Shown here in pieces: positions 1 to 7,206 of a stretch of 9,774 bases of DNA (position 1 is the stretch's first letter; every line of letters begins with the position of its first letter). The stretch spans positions 1 through 9,774 of the forward strand of contig JAJYPA010000287.1 in assembly GCA_021795795.1 (NCBI GenBank), written 5' to 3'. The notes beneath the pieces were generated by a model. The model made no database searches, was not told the origin of the DNA, and worked only from the letters and a program-made list of their open reading frames with translations. Source of the DNA: Pseudomonadota bacterium (GTDB lineage Bacteria > Pseudomonadota > Gammaproteobacteria > Halothiobacillales > Halothiobacillaceae). A program made the position numbers and the translations under genes.

Positions 1-18
1 CACTCATTTAATCAATGA

Positions 19-1059
19 TTATTTGAGTTTGATCTTCTCTGCCCATGAGGCTTCGATCATTTCAGCTACAGAGCTTGGGATCGGGATGTAGTGCAGTTCT
101 TCAGCTGCTTTCTGGCCATGAGCCATGCTCCACTTGAAGAAGTCCAGTACTGCTTGAACTTGAGCCGGGTTCTGAGGATTGGTGTGAACAATCGCAAAAG
201 TAGAGCCAGTGATTGGCCAGCTATCGTCACCTGGCTGGTCTGTCAGAACAACGCGGAAGCCCGGGGTGCCTTTCCAGTCAGCATGTGATGCAGCAGCGCC
301 GAAGTTCTTCATGGTAGGTGCAACACGCTTGCCAGCGCTGTTGATCATATCCATGTAGGGCAGCTTGTTTTGCAGCGCGTAGGCGTACTCGACATAACCG
401 ATCGCACCTTTGATGCGTGCTGTGTAAGAGGCAACACCTTCGTTACCTTTACCGCCCAGGTTACCTTTGGACAACCAGTTAACAGTCGTGCCTTCGCCAA
501 CTTTTTCTTTCCACTCTGGGCTAACTTTTGACAGGTAGTTGGTGAAAATCGCAGTGGTGCCAGAAGCGTCTGAACGATGAACCACAGTGATGGCCATGTC
601 AGGCAGTTTCTTGCCAGGATTCAGTTTTTCAAGTGCAGGATCGTTCCACTTGGTGATCTTGCCCATCATGATGTCGGCCAGCACTGGGCCGCTGATAACC
701 AATTCGCCTTGCTTGTTGCCAGGAATATTGGCAACAACTACTTCACCACCCATGATCAGAGGCCATTGTGTCAGACCATTCTTTGCCAGGTCATCCAGGG
801 TCATCGGGGCGTCTGATGCACCGAAATCCACAGTATTAGCGATGATCTGCTTGATGCCAGCGCCTGAACCCACTGACTGGTAGTTCACCTCAACGCCTTT
901 CTCTGCTTTATAGGCAGCGGCCCATTTAGAAATGATTGGGTAAGCAAATGTCGAACCAGCGCCAGTGATCTTGTCTACGCCTTCAGCATGGGCTGACAGG
1001 GCAAATGAGGCAGTCGCAGCGAAAATCGCACCAGCGATCAGTTTTTTGTTGAATTTCAT
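19..1059 (-). CDS. pstS: PstS, periplasmic phosphate-binding protein of the Pst ABC transporter
   Basis: This is the high-affinity periplasmic phosphate receptor that delivers Pi to the PstCAB membrane complex. With the ATG at 1059 the protein has 346 residues. It has a Sec signal peptide (basic MKFNKK, hydrophobic core, AHA cleavage site after residue 25). The Pi-ligand residues fall in GAGSTFAYP (33-41), SVGSGAG (62-68), DFGASDAPM (78-86) and RSDASGTT (162-169). T37, S65, D83, R162, S166, G167 and T168 sit at a constant offset of 27 from the E. coli mature ligand residues as I recall them, so the binding site looks intact. An in-frame GTG at 1113 would extend the protein, but it lies at or near the expected transcription start and before the signal peptide. 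The ATG has a GGGGGA ribosome-binding site 8 nt upstream (1068-1073). The stop is 18 nt from the window edge, so pstC or another pst gene probably follows outside. Confidence 0.97.
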   Translation of the reverse strand: MKFNKKLIAGAIFAATASFALSAHAEGVDKITGAGSTFAYPIISKWAAAYKAEKGVEVNYQSVGSGAGIKQIIANTVDFGASDAPMTLDDLAKNGLTQWPLIMGGEVVVANIPGNKQGELVISGPVLADIMMGKITKWNDPALEKLNPGKKLPDMAITVVHRSDASGTTAIFTNYLSKVSPEWKEKVGEGTTVNWLSKGNLGGKGNEGVASYTARIKGAIGYVEYAYALQNKLPYMDMINSAGKRVAPTMKNFGAAASHADWKGTPGFRVVLTDQPGDDSWPITGSTFAIVHTNPQNPAQVQAVLDFFKWSMAHGQKAAEELHYIPIPSSVAEMIEASWAEKIKLK

Positions 1060-1124
1060 CAGGAATATCCCCCGAACAGGTTGGTTAAAAGCATTCAGTC
1101 GCGCTCCAAACACGAGCGGGGTGG

Positions 1125-1130
1125 ATTATG
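1125..1130 (-). promoter_or_regulatory. -10 element of the pstS promoter
   Basis: The minus strand reads CATAAT here, five of six matches to TATAAT, 11 bp downstream of the last Pho half-site. No good -35 hexamer is present. That is expected of a PhoB-activated promoter, where the Pho box replaces it. Transcription would start near 1118 and leave a leader of about 59 nt before the ATG at 1059. Confidence 0.7.
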
Positions 1131-1140
1131 GCCACCCAAA

Positions 1141-1180
1141 AATGACACTTGATGACAATCAAATGAACTTTTTATGACAG
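1141..1180 (-). promoter_or_regulatory. Tandem Pho box (PhoB operator) of pstS
   Basis: Read on the minus strand, four CTGTCAT-like half-sites follow one another: CTGTCAT (1180-1174), AGTTCAT (1169-1163), TTGTCAT (1158-1152) and GTGTCAT (1148-1142). Repeat steps are 11, 11 and 10 bp. This matches the known PhoB operator design of 7-bp direct repeats about one helical turn apart. Phosphate starvation should therefore induce pstS through PhoB. It lies between the end of the acyltransferase gene and pstS, on the same strand as both. Confidence 0.88.
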
Positions 1181-1236
1181 CATGAGCCGGTCACTACCCA
1201 CACTTTCCCTATCGAGTCCGGAGCATCATTCTCTTT

Positions 1237-2115
1237 TCAAGTGCGCTCAAGCAAAGGCAACCAGTACCAATCATAGGGCGCTTGCAGAATCCACTGTTCG
1301 AGCTTTTGATCCAAAACATCAGCAAGTAGCCTTGCCCTGTCAAGCTCGCTCCCAGTCATTGGAAGAGTCAGTGGTGCCTCGATAACACCCCGGTAACCAT
1401 CTGCTTCGGTGGACTCGAAGTGAACCGGCAACACGGTCATGTGATGTTTTATCGCCAGTCGCGCGGCAAACCAACGATTGCCTGCATACAGGGGCGGTCG
1501 CCCCAAGCGCGGAGCACGCACCTCCCCGGCCACTTCTTCATCTATAAACAGAATCACATGGCTGCCTGCATCGATCGCACGCGTCACTTCGCGCAGCGAA
1601 CCCGCACCCACGGGAATCAACTTTCCCGGCAGACCATCAGCAAGGCGCCACCCCAAGCGCACTTTTTGCGTGATTTTTTCTCGCACCCCGCTTTGCGGCA
1701 GATAAATATCGCAAAATTGTCCGCCAATCAGCTCGCAAACCCGACCAATCAGCTCCCAATTGGATAAATGCGCGGTCACAATCAGGATCGGGCCTTCGAG
1801 ATGCTCAAGGTGTTCCGTCCCGGTGATCTGAACCCGATTGGCCCGCACCAGTCGATGCAGCACCGGGATTTGTGCCAGCACACACCCCATGCGACCCTGG
1901 TGCTCAATAATAAAGCGCTCGCGTTCCGCCGCATCCTGCACGCCCCAAAGATGCTCGAAATGATGATGCAGGCGCTGAACCCACTTGCGATTGGCGTGAA
2001 TACCTCGGCGGGCATGTCGTTCACCCAAATGTTTACCGGTTTTAGCCACCCAATCGAGTGGCAGCACCGTAAACAAATGCGCGAGCAACAGATCTTTTGC
2101 ATCGTTTAAATTCAT
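1237..2115 (-). CDS. LpxL/HtrB-family lysophospholipid or lipid A-type acyltransferase
   Basis: This 292-residue protein belongs to the Lip_A_acyltrans (LpxL/HtrB/LpxM) superfamily, inner-membrane enzymes that move an acyl chain from acyl-ACP onto a lipid acceptor. The catalytic HX4D/E motif is clear as HLSNWE, H116 to E121, preceded by the usual hydrophobic strand (GPILIVTA). Downstream are the family-typical block VILFIDEEVAG (187-197) with RPPLYAG (206-212), and a C-terminal aromatic segment YDWYW (281-285). Length is slightly below E. coli LpxL (about 306). The N-terminal hydrophobic stretch (residues 9-20) is short, so it may be only peripherally membrane-bound. It begins 7 nt after the P450 stop. 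A GAGG site (2121-2124) overlaps that stop codon, which indicates translational coupling. It is the last gene of the cassette. Placement beside a P450 and a KpsS-like enzyme argues for a specialised acceptor rather than ordinary lipid A, but the substrate is unknown. Confidence 0.88.
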   Translation of the reverse strand: MNLNDAKDLLLAHLFTVLPLDWVAKTGKHLGERHARRGIHANRKWVQRLHHHFEHLWGVQDAAERERFIIEHQGRMGCVLAQIPVLHRLVRANRVQITGTEHLEHLEGPILIVTAHLSNWELIGRVCELIGGQFCDIYLPQSGVREKITQKVRLGWRLADGLPGKLIPVGAGSLREVTRAIDAGSHVILFIDEEVAGEVRAPRLGRPPLYAGNRWFAARLAIKHHMTVLPVHFESTEADGYRGVIEAPLTLPMTGSELDRARLLADVLDQKLEQWILQAPYDWYWLPLLERT

Positions 2116-2122
2116 GGCCGCC

Positions 2123-3577
2123 TCATTGTGGCACTTTCACATAGGGCGTAGTTGGTTCAAGCTGCATGGGCAAGCCATCCTGTGGTCGCAATGTTAGACG
2201 GCACTCGATCTCCACTTGATGCCCAGGTGCCAGGGTTGCGCGAAAACGTTGCGCCAACGTGGCCAGACACAAAATCCCTTCGGTGAGACCAAAGCGAAGC
2301 CCCAGGCAAACCCTTGGCCCCACACTGAACGGAATGTACACGAATTTATCCGGGCGCGGCTGACCGGGCATAAATCGTTCTGGAATAAAGTGATTCGGTT
2401 TTTCCCAATACAATCGGTGACGATGCAATAGCCAGGGAATAACCAAAATAATCGAATCCGCCGGCACTTCTTTACCGCGAATTTCATCAACGGTGCGCGC
2501 TTGCCGACTCAAGACGGGCACGGGAGGATAAAGCCGAAGCGTTTCTTCAAGAATAGCCCGCGTATAATGCAAATGTTGAACATCCTCGAAACTCGGTGGC
2601 CGGTCACCCAAAACCCGATCCAGCTCTTCTCGCAATTTGGCTGACACACGCGGATTATGATCAAGCAAATACCAAACCCAAGCCAAGGTATTCGCCGTGG
2701 TTTCGTGCCCCGCCATAAACATCACAATCGCTTCATTGCGCGCATTGATGCTACTCAACGGGCAGCGTTTCGCACCCGTTTTTTTGCTGGTGTGTTCACC
2801 TAAAAGGTAAGAAAGCAGTGTCGGCGATTCCGGCTTGGCACGTTCAGGATGTCGCTCGATAATCCGGTCAATTACCTCATGAATTTTTTGCGCCGCGCGC
2901 AGACTTTGCCATTTCGACAAGGGATTTCCCAACCACTTCAATTGCGGAAAACCAAAAGAGTCAGAGAAATTTAACTGCTCAATGGCCTTTTGGTACTGGG
3001 AGAAATTATCGACGACGATGGCGGCTTCTTTTTCGGAAGTATCATCTCCAAAAATCGTCCGGCCAATTATGCGGGAAGTCAGCCTTGCCATTTCATTGAG
3101 CATGTCTACCGTACTGCCAGTCGGCAGATTAGCCCACTGATCGGCCAGCTCACGGGCGGATTGCACCATTACTGTGGCAAAGTCCGGCAAAAGTTCTGCC
3201 TCGAACGCCGGAGCGCAATAAGCTCGGCGTTCTTTCCAGACCTCACCATCGCTCACAAACAAACCATCACCCAGCAAAGGCTCAAGGGAATGGCGCATTT
3301 GCGGGCTTTTCCGATCATAATTATCGTGCTCGTCCAGAAAAACCCGCCGCACACTATCAGGGCTGTTACAGATAAAATAATGCTGATTGAATAACTGAGC
3401 CGCAAATGTTTTGCCTTCATACGCCCGCTTGGGCCAGAGCACCAACAGGTTTTTGCGCAATTGAAAAATGGCGGACCAATCTTTCAACCAGGTTTCCGGC
3501 GGCTCAACTGTGATCGGCGGGGAATCGTTGAGATCGCGATATTCTTCCGGCAGTCGGTGAAATGTTGATTCAGACAT
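2123..3577 (-). CDS. Cytochrome P450 monooxygenase
   Basis: A complete 484-residue P450 (haem-thiolate monooxygenase) with all core motifs in order: C-helix W114-x3-R118, I-helix AGHETT (289-294), K-helix E345-T-L-R348, PERF (399-402) and the haem-binding loop FSVGPRVCLG, in which C424 is the axial cysteine. There is no N-terminal membrane anchor and no fused reductase or ferredoxin domain, so it needs external redox partners that this window does not encode. The overall pattern (PFSxGPRxCxG, ETLRLYPP) recalls the group containing fatty-acid hydroxylases such as CYP102, CYP110 and CYP4. A lipid substrate is therefore plausible but unproven. The ATG lies 5 nt after the stop of the KpsS-like gene (TGA, ATGAT, ATG) with no strong Shine-Dalgarno, so translation probably depends on reinitiation. 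An active haem P450 between capsule and acyltransferase genes is unusual. Confidence 0.95.
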   Translation of the reverse strand: MSESTFHRLPEEYRDLNDSPPITVEPPETWLKDWSAIFQLRKNLLVLWPKRAYEGKTFAAQLFNQHYFICNSPDSVRRVFLDEHDNYDRKSPQMRHSLEPLLGDGLFVSDGEVWKERRAYCAPAFEAELLPDFATVMVQSARELADQWANLPTGSTVDMLNEMARLTSRIIGRTIFGDDTSEKEAAIVVDNFSQYQKAIEQLNFSDSFGFPQLKWLGNPLSKWQSLRAAQKIHEVIDRIIERHPERAKPESPTLLSYLLGEHTSKKTGAKRCPLSSINARNEAIVMFMAGHETTANTLAWVWYLLDHNPRVSAKLREELDRVLGDRPPSFEDVQHLHYTRAILEETLRLYPPVPVLSRQARTVDEIRGKEVPADSIILVIPWLLHRHRLYWEKPNHFIPERFMPGQPRPDKFVYIPFSVGPRVCLGLRFGLTEGILCLATLAQRFRATLAPGHQVEIECRLTLRPQDGLPMQLEPTTPYVKVPQ

Positions 3578-3582
3578 ATCAT

Positions 3583-4821
3583 TCAGTCTTGCTGTAAAAA
3601 AGGAAAATCAATGAGGCGTCGAGCAAAATGATGAATGACCGTTGAGGCATCTTTGCGCCCAAAAAATACCCCACGAACCTGAGTGTACTTGATCAGTATA
3701 CGAAGAAAATCTTCCAGAAGTGTGACTTCAGGCGGAGTTGGATTAAGCCAAAAATCATCCAGCGACTGCTGATCGACAAGACCGGATACATCGTAAACAC
3801 AGTCACCCAACACCTTGACAGGCCGCCCCAGTTGCAATGCCTGCAGGCCTGAGGTGCTATTGACAGTCACCACGCCTTGCCCATATCGCATCATCTCTTC
3901 CAGGTTGCCACCATCCAGATAAATCACGCGCTGCCCGATTCCCAAGGCTTGTGCCCGCCGTTGGATGCATTTTTGCCAATTAATCAACCCAGGATCCCAA
4001 GGATGGGATTTGATCAACAGGTTAGAACGCAACGGAGCATGCTGCGCGAAAGACTGCATCACTAATTCAATCGCCTCAACCATTCCGGAAAAAGGGGAAT
4101 AAGCGCGGATTTGAAAATCATGATCCAGTTGCAGGGGAAAGACAAAAAAAGGGTCTCCCGAAGCCAGCATCATCTGGAAAACATCTGTTGCCTTTCGTTT
4201 TCTGATTGACTTGAGCCATAAACTAAGCCCCATGGCAGGAAAATAAATCAAAGGATGCGGACGCTCATCGGATTGACGATAAAAAGGATACAGAAAACGA
4301 AAAAAAACAGTACCGAGGCTGCCAAAAAGATCCCCGATAGACATCCGCAGTGCACTGTCTTTATATCGGGGTGTTAAATCAACAGCCCCTGACTCTTGCG
4401 CTAAACGCCGAATTTCGCCAGCGGAGCGCGGCAAGGATGAGTTGCCGTTCATGCCATTGGGTTCCAGGGTGATCCAGTCCGGGCGAAGATAGCCAAAATC
4501 GGTCACCAGGACACGAACGCCCAGAGACCGGGCCAATAAGACAGCCGGCTGGTGATACTTTCTCTGCTCACCCAGCAAGACTAAATCTGTAATCTGGTTT
4601 GCCTGAATGAATCGGCGCAGAAAGGGCACCCAATGCCTTGGTCGCCCGCGATAATTGGTCACACGCGCGTCATGCCAGAACAACCAGTCGGCGAAACAAA
4701 GATTGATGCGTGACACGCGATGACCATCGGCTACCAAGGTGTCACCGACCCTTCTGAAAAAATCACAGGGCATGCCTTGCAGGAACAGAAAGTGGCGAGG
4801 GTTGATAGGTACGCTACACAT
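3583..4821 (-). CDS. KpsS-like capsule polysaccharide glycosyltransferase
   Basis: This 412-residue protein resembles the capsule polysaccharide synthesis family that includes KpsS/LipB. Members add beta-Kdo to lysophosphatidylglycerol to start the linker of ABC-exported capsules, and act at the cytoplasmic face of the inner membrane. Visible family blocks are the N-terminal FLFLQGMPCDFF (11-22) with GHRVSRINLC (33-42), then GYLRPDWITLE (110-120), FPLQLDHD (228-235), KSHPWDPG (271-278), NSTSGLQAL (321-329) and GRPVKVLG (332-339). Family members often have an acidic residue where this one reads TDFGYLR. Length is a little above E. coli KpsS (about 389). The ATG at 4821 overlaps the end of the SDR gene by 8 nt and has an AAGGGGAG ribosome-binding site 10 nt upstream (4832-4839). 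No KpsC, KpsM, KpsT or KpsE gene is visible here. The donor could be Kdo or another sugar; only the fold family is firm. Confidence 0.87.
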   Translation of the reverse strand: MCSVPINPRHFLFLQGMPCDFFRRVGDTLVADGHRVSRINLCFADWLFWHDARVTNYRGRPRHWVPFLRRFIQANQITDLVLLGEQRKYHQPAVLLARSLGVRVLVTDFGYLRPDWITLEPNGMNGNSSLPRSAGEIRRLAQESGAVDLTPRYKDSALRMSIGDLFGSLGTVFFRFLYPFYRQSDERPHPLIYFPAMGLSLWLKSIRKRKATDVFQMMLASGDPFFVFPLQLDHDFQIRAYSPFSGMVEAIELVMQSFAQHAPLRSNLLIKSHPWDPGLINWQKCIQRRAQALGIGQRVIYLDGGNLEEMMRYGQGVVTVNSTSGLQALQLGRPVKVLGDCVYDVSGLVDQQSLDDFWLNPTPPEVTLLEDFLRILIKYTQVRGVFFGRKDASTVIHHFARRLIDFPFLQQD

Positions 4822-5860
4822 AACCCGGTTTCTCCCCTTTACCTGCGACGAACCAGGCTACCGAGCGATCCAGGCTATCGTGGTACTCGACCCCTCCCAA
4901 GGGCGCACCACAGGCTTGCAGGCGGTCGATGGTGTGACCGCAGGTTTTACCAAAAATATTCACAATCAATGGGTGCAACAAGGGTTCTCCCGGCAAACGA
5001 AACGTAGAATGCACCCCACCGATCAACCGAGCCACCATCATCGCGGGGCGATAGCTCAAATTCAGAATAATTCCTTTACCCGCCAGTCGATCACGAAAAT
5101 CACCAAGAAACTCACTCCAGGTCACATTATTCGAGTCTCGCGCATTGAAAATTTTGTTGTGCGCCGCAGAAGAAACACCCGACCAGAGAAGAATATCGAT
5201 GAGATTGTCCACGTCAATCAGACCAGCGTGAACCCCGCCTCCATTGATTTTCAACATCAGCCCGGAGACAAGTTCCTTACCGATGCGTGAAATGAACGGA
5301 CTGCCGGGTCCAATGATATTGCCGGGTCGAATCACGGTGAAAGGAATCGCCCAATCCACGCAATATGCGCACAACAGCGACTCACCGACCCGTTTACTTT
5401 CGCTGTAAGCAAAATCATTGATCGGCGTTGGTGCAGTTTCAACAGCAGGTGCATCAGGAAAACCGTACACATCCATTGTGGAGACATGAATCAAGCGCTT
5501 CAAACGGCCTTGTGCAGGCTTGGGAATAGCTGCGAGGAGATTTTTTACACCGACGACATTCGCCAAATCATAGGCCTCAGGCCGATCCCAGGTTGCTACA
5601 TTTGCCGCACAATGGAAAATATACTCGGCACGGCCAAGGGCGTGCTCAATAGCCTGAGTATTCATTAGATCGCCTTGAACGATATCCACAGCCTGGGCAA
5701 TATCCGGCGGAAGTTTCGCGGGCGACCTGACAAAAACCGTTACGCGGGCACCTATAGACAACATCCGGCGAACCAGATGTCCGCCCAAAAACCCAGTCGC
5801 ACCGGTTACACATACCTGTGCATCATGATAGAAGGGTTCAAGATCAGCGCGCGCGCCCAT
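4814..5860 (-). CDS. Extended SDR, NAD(P)-dependent epimerase/dehydratase (3-beta-HSD-like)
   Basis: An extended short-chain dehydrogenase/reductase. Residues here are numbered from the alternative TTG at 5878 (354 aa); from the ATG at 5860 the protein has 348 aa. The Rossmann glycine motif is VTGATGFLG (24-32). The second-strand acidic block VQGD (67-70) and HCAANVATW (89-97) follow. Catalytic residues S133/T134, Y158 and K162 (YxxxK) are all present, so it should be active. The AxWxxPExYxxANVxGxxN pattern is typical of the 3-beta-hydroxysteroid dehydrogenase/sugar epimerase branch rather than GalE. Likely reactions are oxidation or epimerisation of a hydroxyl on a nucleotide sugar or a lipid. 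I favour the ATG because the TTG directly abuts the preceding stop and lacks a well-spaced ribosome-binding site; the ATG itself has only a weak one. Its 3' end overlaps the kpsS-like gene by 8 nt. Confidence 0.85.
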   Translation of the reverse strand: MGARADLEPFYHDAQVCVTGATGFLGGHLVRRMLSIGARVTVFVRSPAKLPPDIAQAVDIVQGDLMNTQAIEHALGRAEYIFHCAANVATWDRPEAYDLANVVGVKNLLAAIPKPAQGRLKRLIHVSTMDVYGFPDAPAVETAPTPINDFAYSESKRVGESLLCAYCVDWAIPFTVIRPGNIIGPGSPFISRIGKELVSGLMLKINGGGVHAGLIDVDNLIDILLWSGVSSAAHNKIFNARDSNNVTWSEFLGDFRDRLAGKGIILNLSYRPAMMVARLIGGVHSTFRLPGEPLLHPLIVNIFGKTCGHTIDRLQACGAPLGGVEYHDSLDRSVAWFVAGKGEKPGYV

Positions 5861-5878
5861 GGCCTGTTGCTCGTCCAA

Positions 5879-7048
5879 TCACGATTTTTCTACCTCGCCG
5901 TTTGCGGCTTCATCCGCGGGATCTGCCTTAAAAACGTACCTGTCGCGCAGCGGTGAGGGCTTATTAAGCAAGGCATAAATGCGGCCGACAATCGGATTAA
6001 TCAAGTCGTTTGGGCACCGAATCGCAAAGCGGATCGGCTCCAGCCGCGCCCCTGCATCTTGTTTGATCGGGTACGTCGTCAACCCCATCTCCAGCCGCTT
6101 GGCGCCGAGCTCAATCGTGGTTTGAATGACTGCTTGCACCACATACAAATACAGGCTGTCATTCACCGGCTCGGCACGACCAAAATACAGCCAGCGCACC
6201 TCATCACGGTCATGCAGCAACAAAGCATGCCCCACCCAGCGCTCACCTTTGAAAAAACGCAAAATTTTGGCGTGCGGGCGCAGTTGCAGTGACAACTCGC
6301 GATAAAACGTCGGCGTTAAAACCTCACGCTGAAACTCGTTCGCCCGCTCGTGCACATTCATCCATTGCGCGCACAAGGCATCGGCCAGATGGGCAAAATC
6401 ATCCAGCAAGTCGTGATGCACGTCCCATTGAGCATTTTTTCTCAGATGGTTATTGATCTTGCTGCGGTAATAGCTTTTCAGATCCGCGCGATACGCCTCG
6501 ATAGTGGGCCAGCGAATATCCAGATACGTGTTGGGAAGACCCATAACCTCATGATAACCAAATGCTTTAAGCGGTTCGAACAGCCAATGCTCCTGGCTTT
6601 CAAAATCACGCAACACCAGTAACAGCACGCCTTCCTTGCGAGCCTGTTGTTTGAGTGTCCTGTGTAATGGCTCAATCAACCCATCCAATTCATAATCAGG
6701 ATGGACGACAAAAGGCGGGCTATTCAGAATAATAGGCGTACCGCATTCGATCATTTTCAGCTTGAGAAAATTCCCGTAAAACCGGCGGGCTTTGGTCAAA
6801 ATGTTACGTAACCACAGGGGAGCGAAAATCGCGATATCGGTGGTGACAAAATAAAAAGTCGTCAACCCGATCGGTTGATCATTGGCATTGAAAAAGACAA
6901 TATAGCGATAATCAAAGTCATTGAGCGCCGACTGTTCAATAATGCGCCAAAATGCATGCGAAAAGCTCAAGGATCGATTGGCAACAAGCCCATCCCACTG
7001 AAGAGAATCAACCTCTGTAATCGACTTATACACCCTCGTTTTAACCAT
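5879..7048 (-). CDS. FemAB/BioF2-like GNAT family acyl- or aminoacyltransferase
   Basis: With the ATG at 7048 this is a 389-residue protein of the two-domain FemAB-like GNAT type (Acetyltransf_6, PF13480, or FemAB_like, PF04339). The first half is a degenerate GNAT-like domain. The second half carries the recognisable elements: the basic segment YRSKINNHLRKN, then WVGHALLLHDRDEVRWLYFG, and a C-terminal block in which YLYVVQAVIQTTIELGAKRLEMG is followed by YPIKQDAGARLEP. Family members transfer N-acyl or aminoacyl groups in peptidoglycan, sphingolipid, polysaccharide or acyl-homoserine contexts, so the exact substrate cannot be read. An in-frame GTG at 7081 would add 11 residues, but it sits at the edge of the palindrome without a ribosome-binding site. 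The ATG has GGAA 9 nt upstream. The stop TGA (5879-5881) lies in the same frame as the SDR gene that follows. It is the first gene of the five-gene cassette. Confidence 0.82.
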   Translation of the reverse strand: MVKTRVYKSITEVDSLQWDGLVANRSLSFSHAFWRIIEQSALNDFDYRYIVFFNANDQPIGLTTFYFVTTDIAIFAPLWLRNILTKARRFYGNFLKLKMIECGTPIILNSPPFVVHPDYELDGLIEPLHRTLKQQARKEGVLLLVLRDFESQEHWLFEPLKAFGYHEVMGLPNTYLDIRWPTIEAYRADLKSYYRSKINNHLRKNAQWDVHHDLLDDFAHLADALCAQWMNVHERANEFQREVLTPTFYRELSLQLRPHAKILRFFKGERWVGHALLLHDRDEVRWLYFGRAEPVNDSLYLYVVQAVIQTTIELGAKRLEMGLTTYPIKQDAGARLEPIRFAIRCPNDLINPIVGRIYALLNKPSPLRDRYVFKADPADEAANGEVEKS

Positions 7049-7082
7049 TAATGAAGGTTCCAATGATTCTTGCAATAACACC

Positions 7083-7115
7083 CACGGAATCTCTGATTAA
7101 ATCAGAGATTCCGTG
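7083..7115. repeat. 33-bp perfect inverted repeat upstream of the GNAT gene
   Basis: Arms CACGGAATCTCTGAT (7083-7097) and ATCAGAGATTCCGTG (7101-7115) are exact reverse complements around a 3-bp centre, TAA. No T-run follows on either strand, so it is not a normal rho-independent terminator. Its near edge is 35 bp upstream of the GNAT ATG at 7048. It would form either a strong hairpin in the leader of the cassette mRNA or a dyad operator. It could also be two fused terminal repeats of a decayed insertion sequence or MITE; no transposase is visible. Confidence 0.8.
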
Positions 7116-7159
7116 CGGCACAGGGATATACAGCCATGAACGATCACGCAAGCGATTGG

Positions 7160-7206
7160 TTTATCGCCACAGAGCCCAAGCATGCACTGGACTCGGTGGC
7201 GATAAA
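7160..7206. repeat. 47-bp imperfect dyad between the export lipoprotein and GNAT genes
   Basis: Outer arms TTTATCGCCAC (7160-7170) and GTGGCGATAAA (7196-7206) match perfectly over 11 bp. The dyad continues inward with GAG/CTC and CCA/TGG pairs, broken by single mismatches at 7171/7195 and 7175/7191, to a loop at 7179-7187. That gives 17 pairs over 19 positions. No U-tract follows in the direction of the cassette. It may be a leader RNA structure, a transcript-end stabiliser or a repeat-element remnant; function unknown. Confidence 0.65.

Noticed and set aside
1060..1113. N-terminal extension of PstS from an in-frame GTG at 1113
   Set aside because: It lies at or beside the predicted transcription start, lacks a ribosome-binding site and would bury the signal peptide. 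The ATG at 1059 gives the standard 346-residue precursor.
1181..1236. Terminator after the acyltransferase gene
   Set aside because: CCGG-containing segments are present, but they do not form a clean stem and no T-run follows, so cassette transcription may read into pstS.
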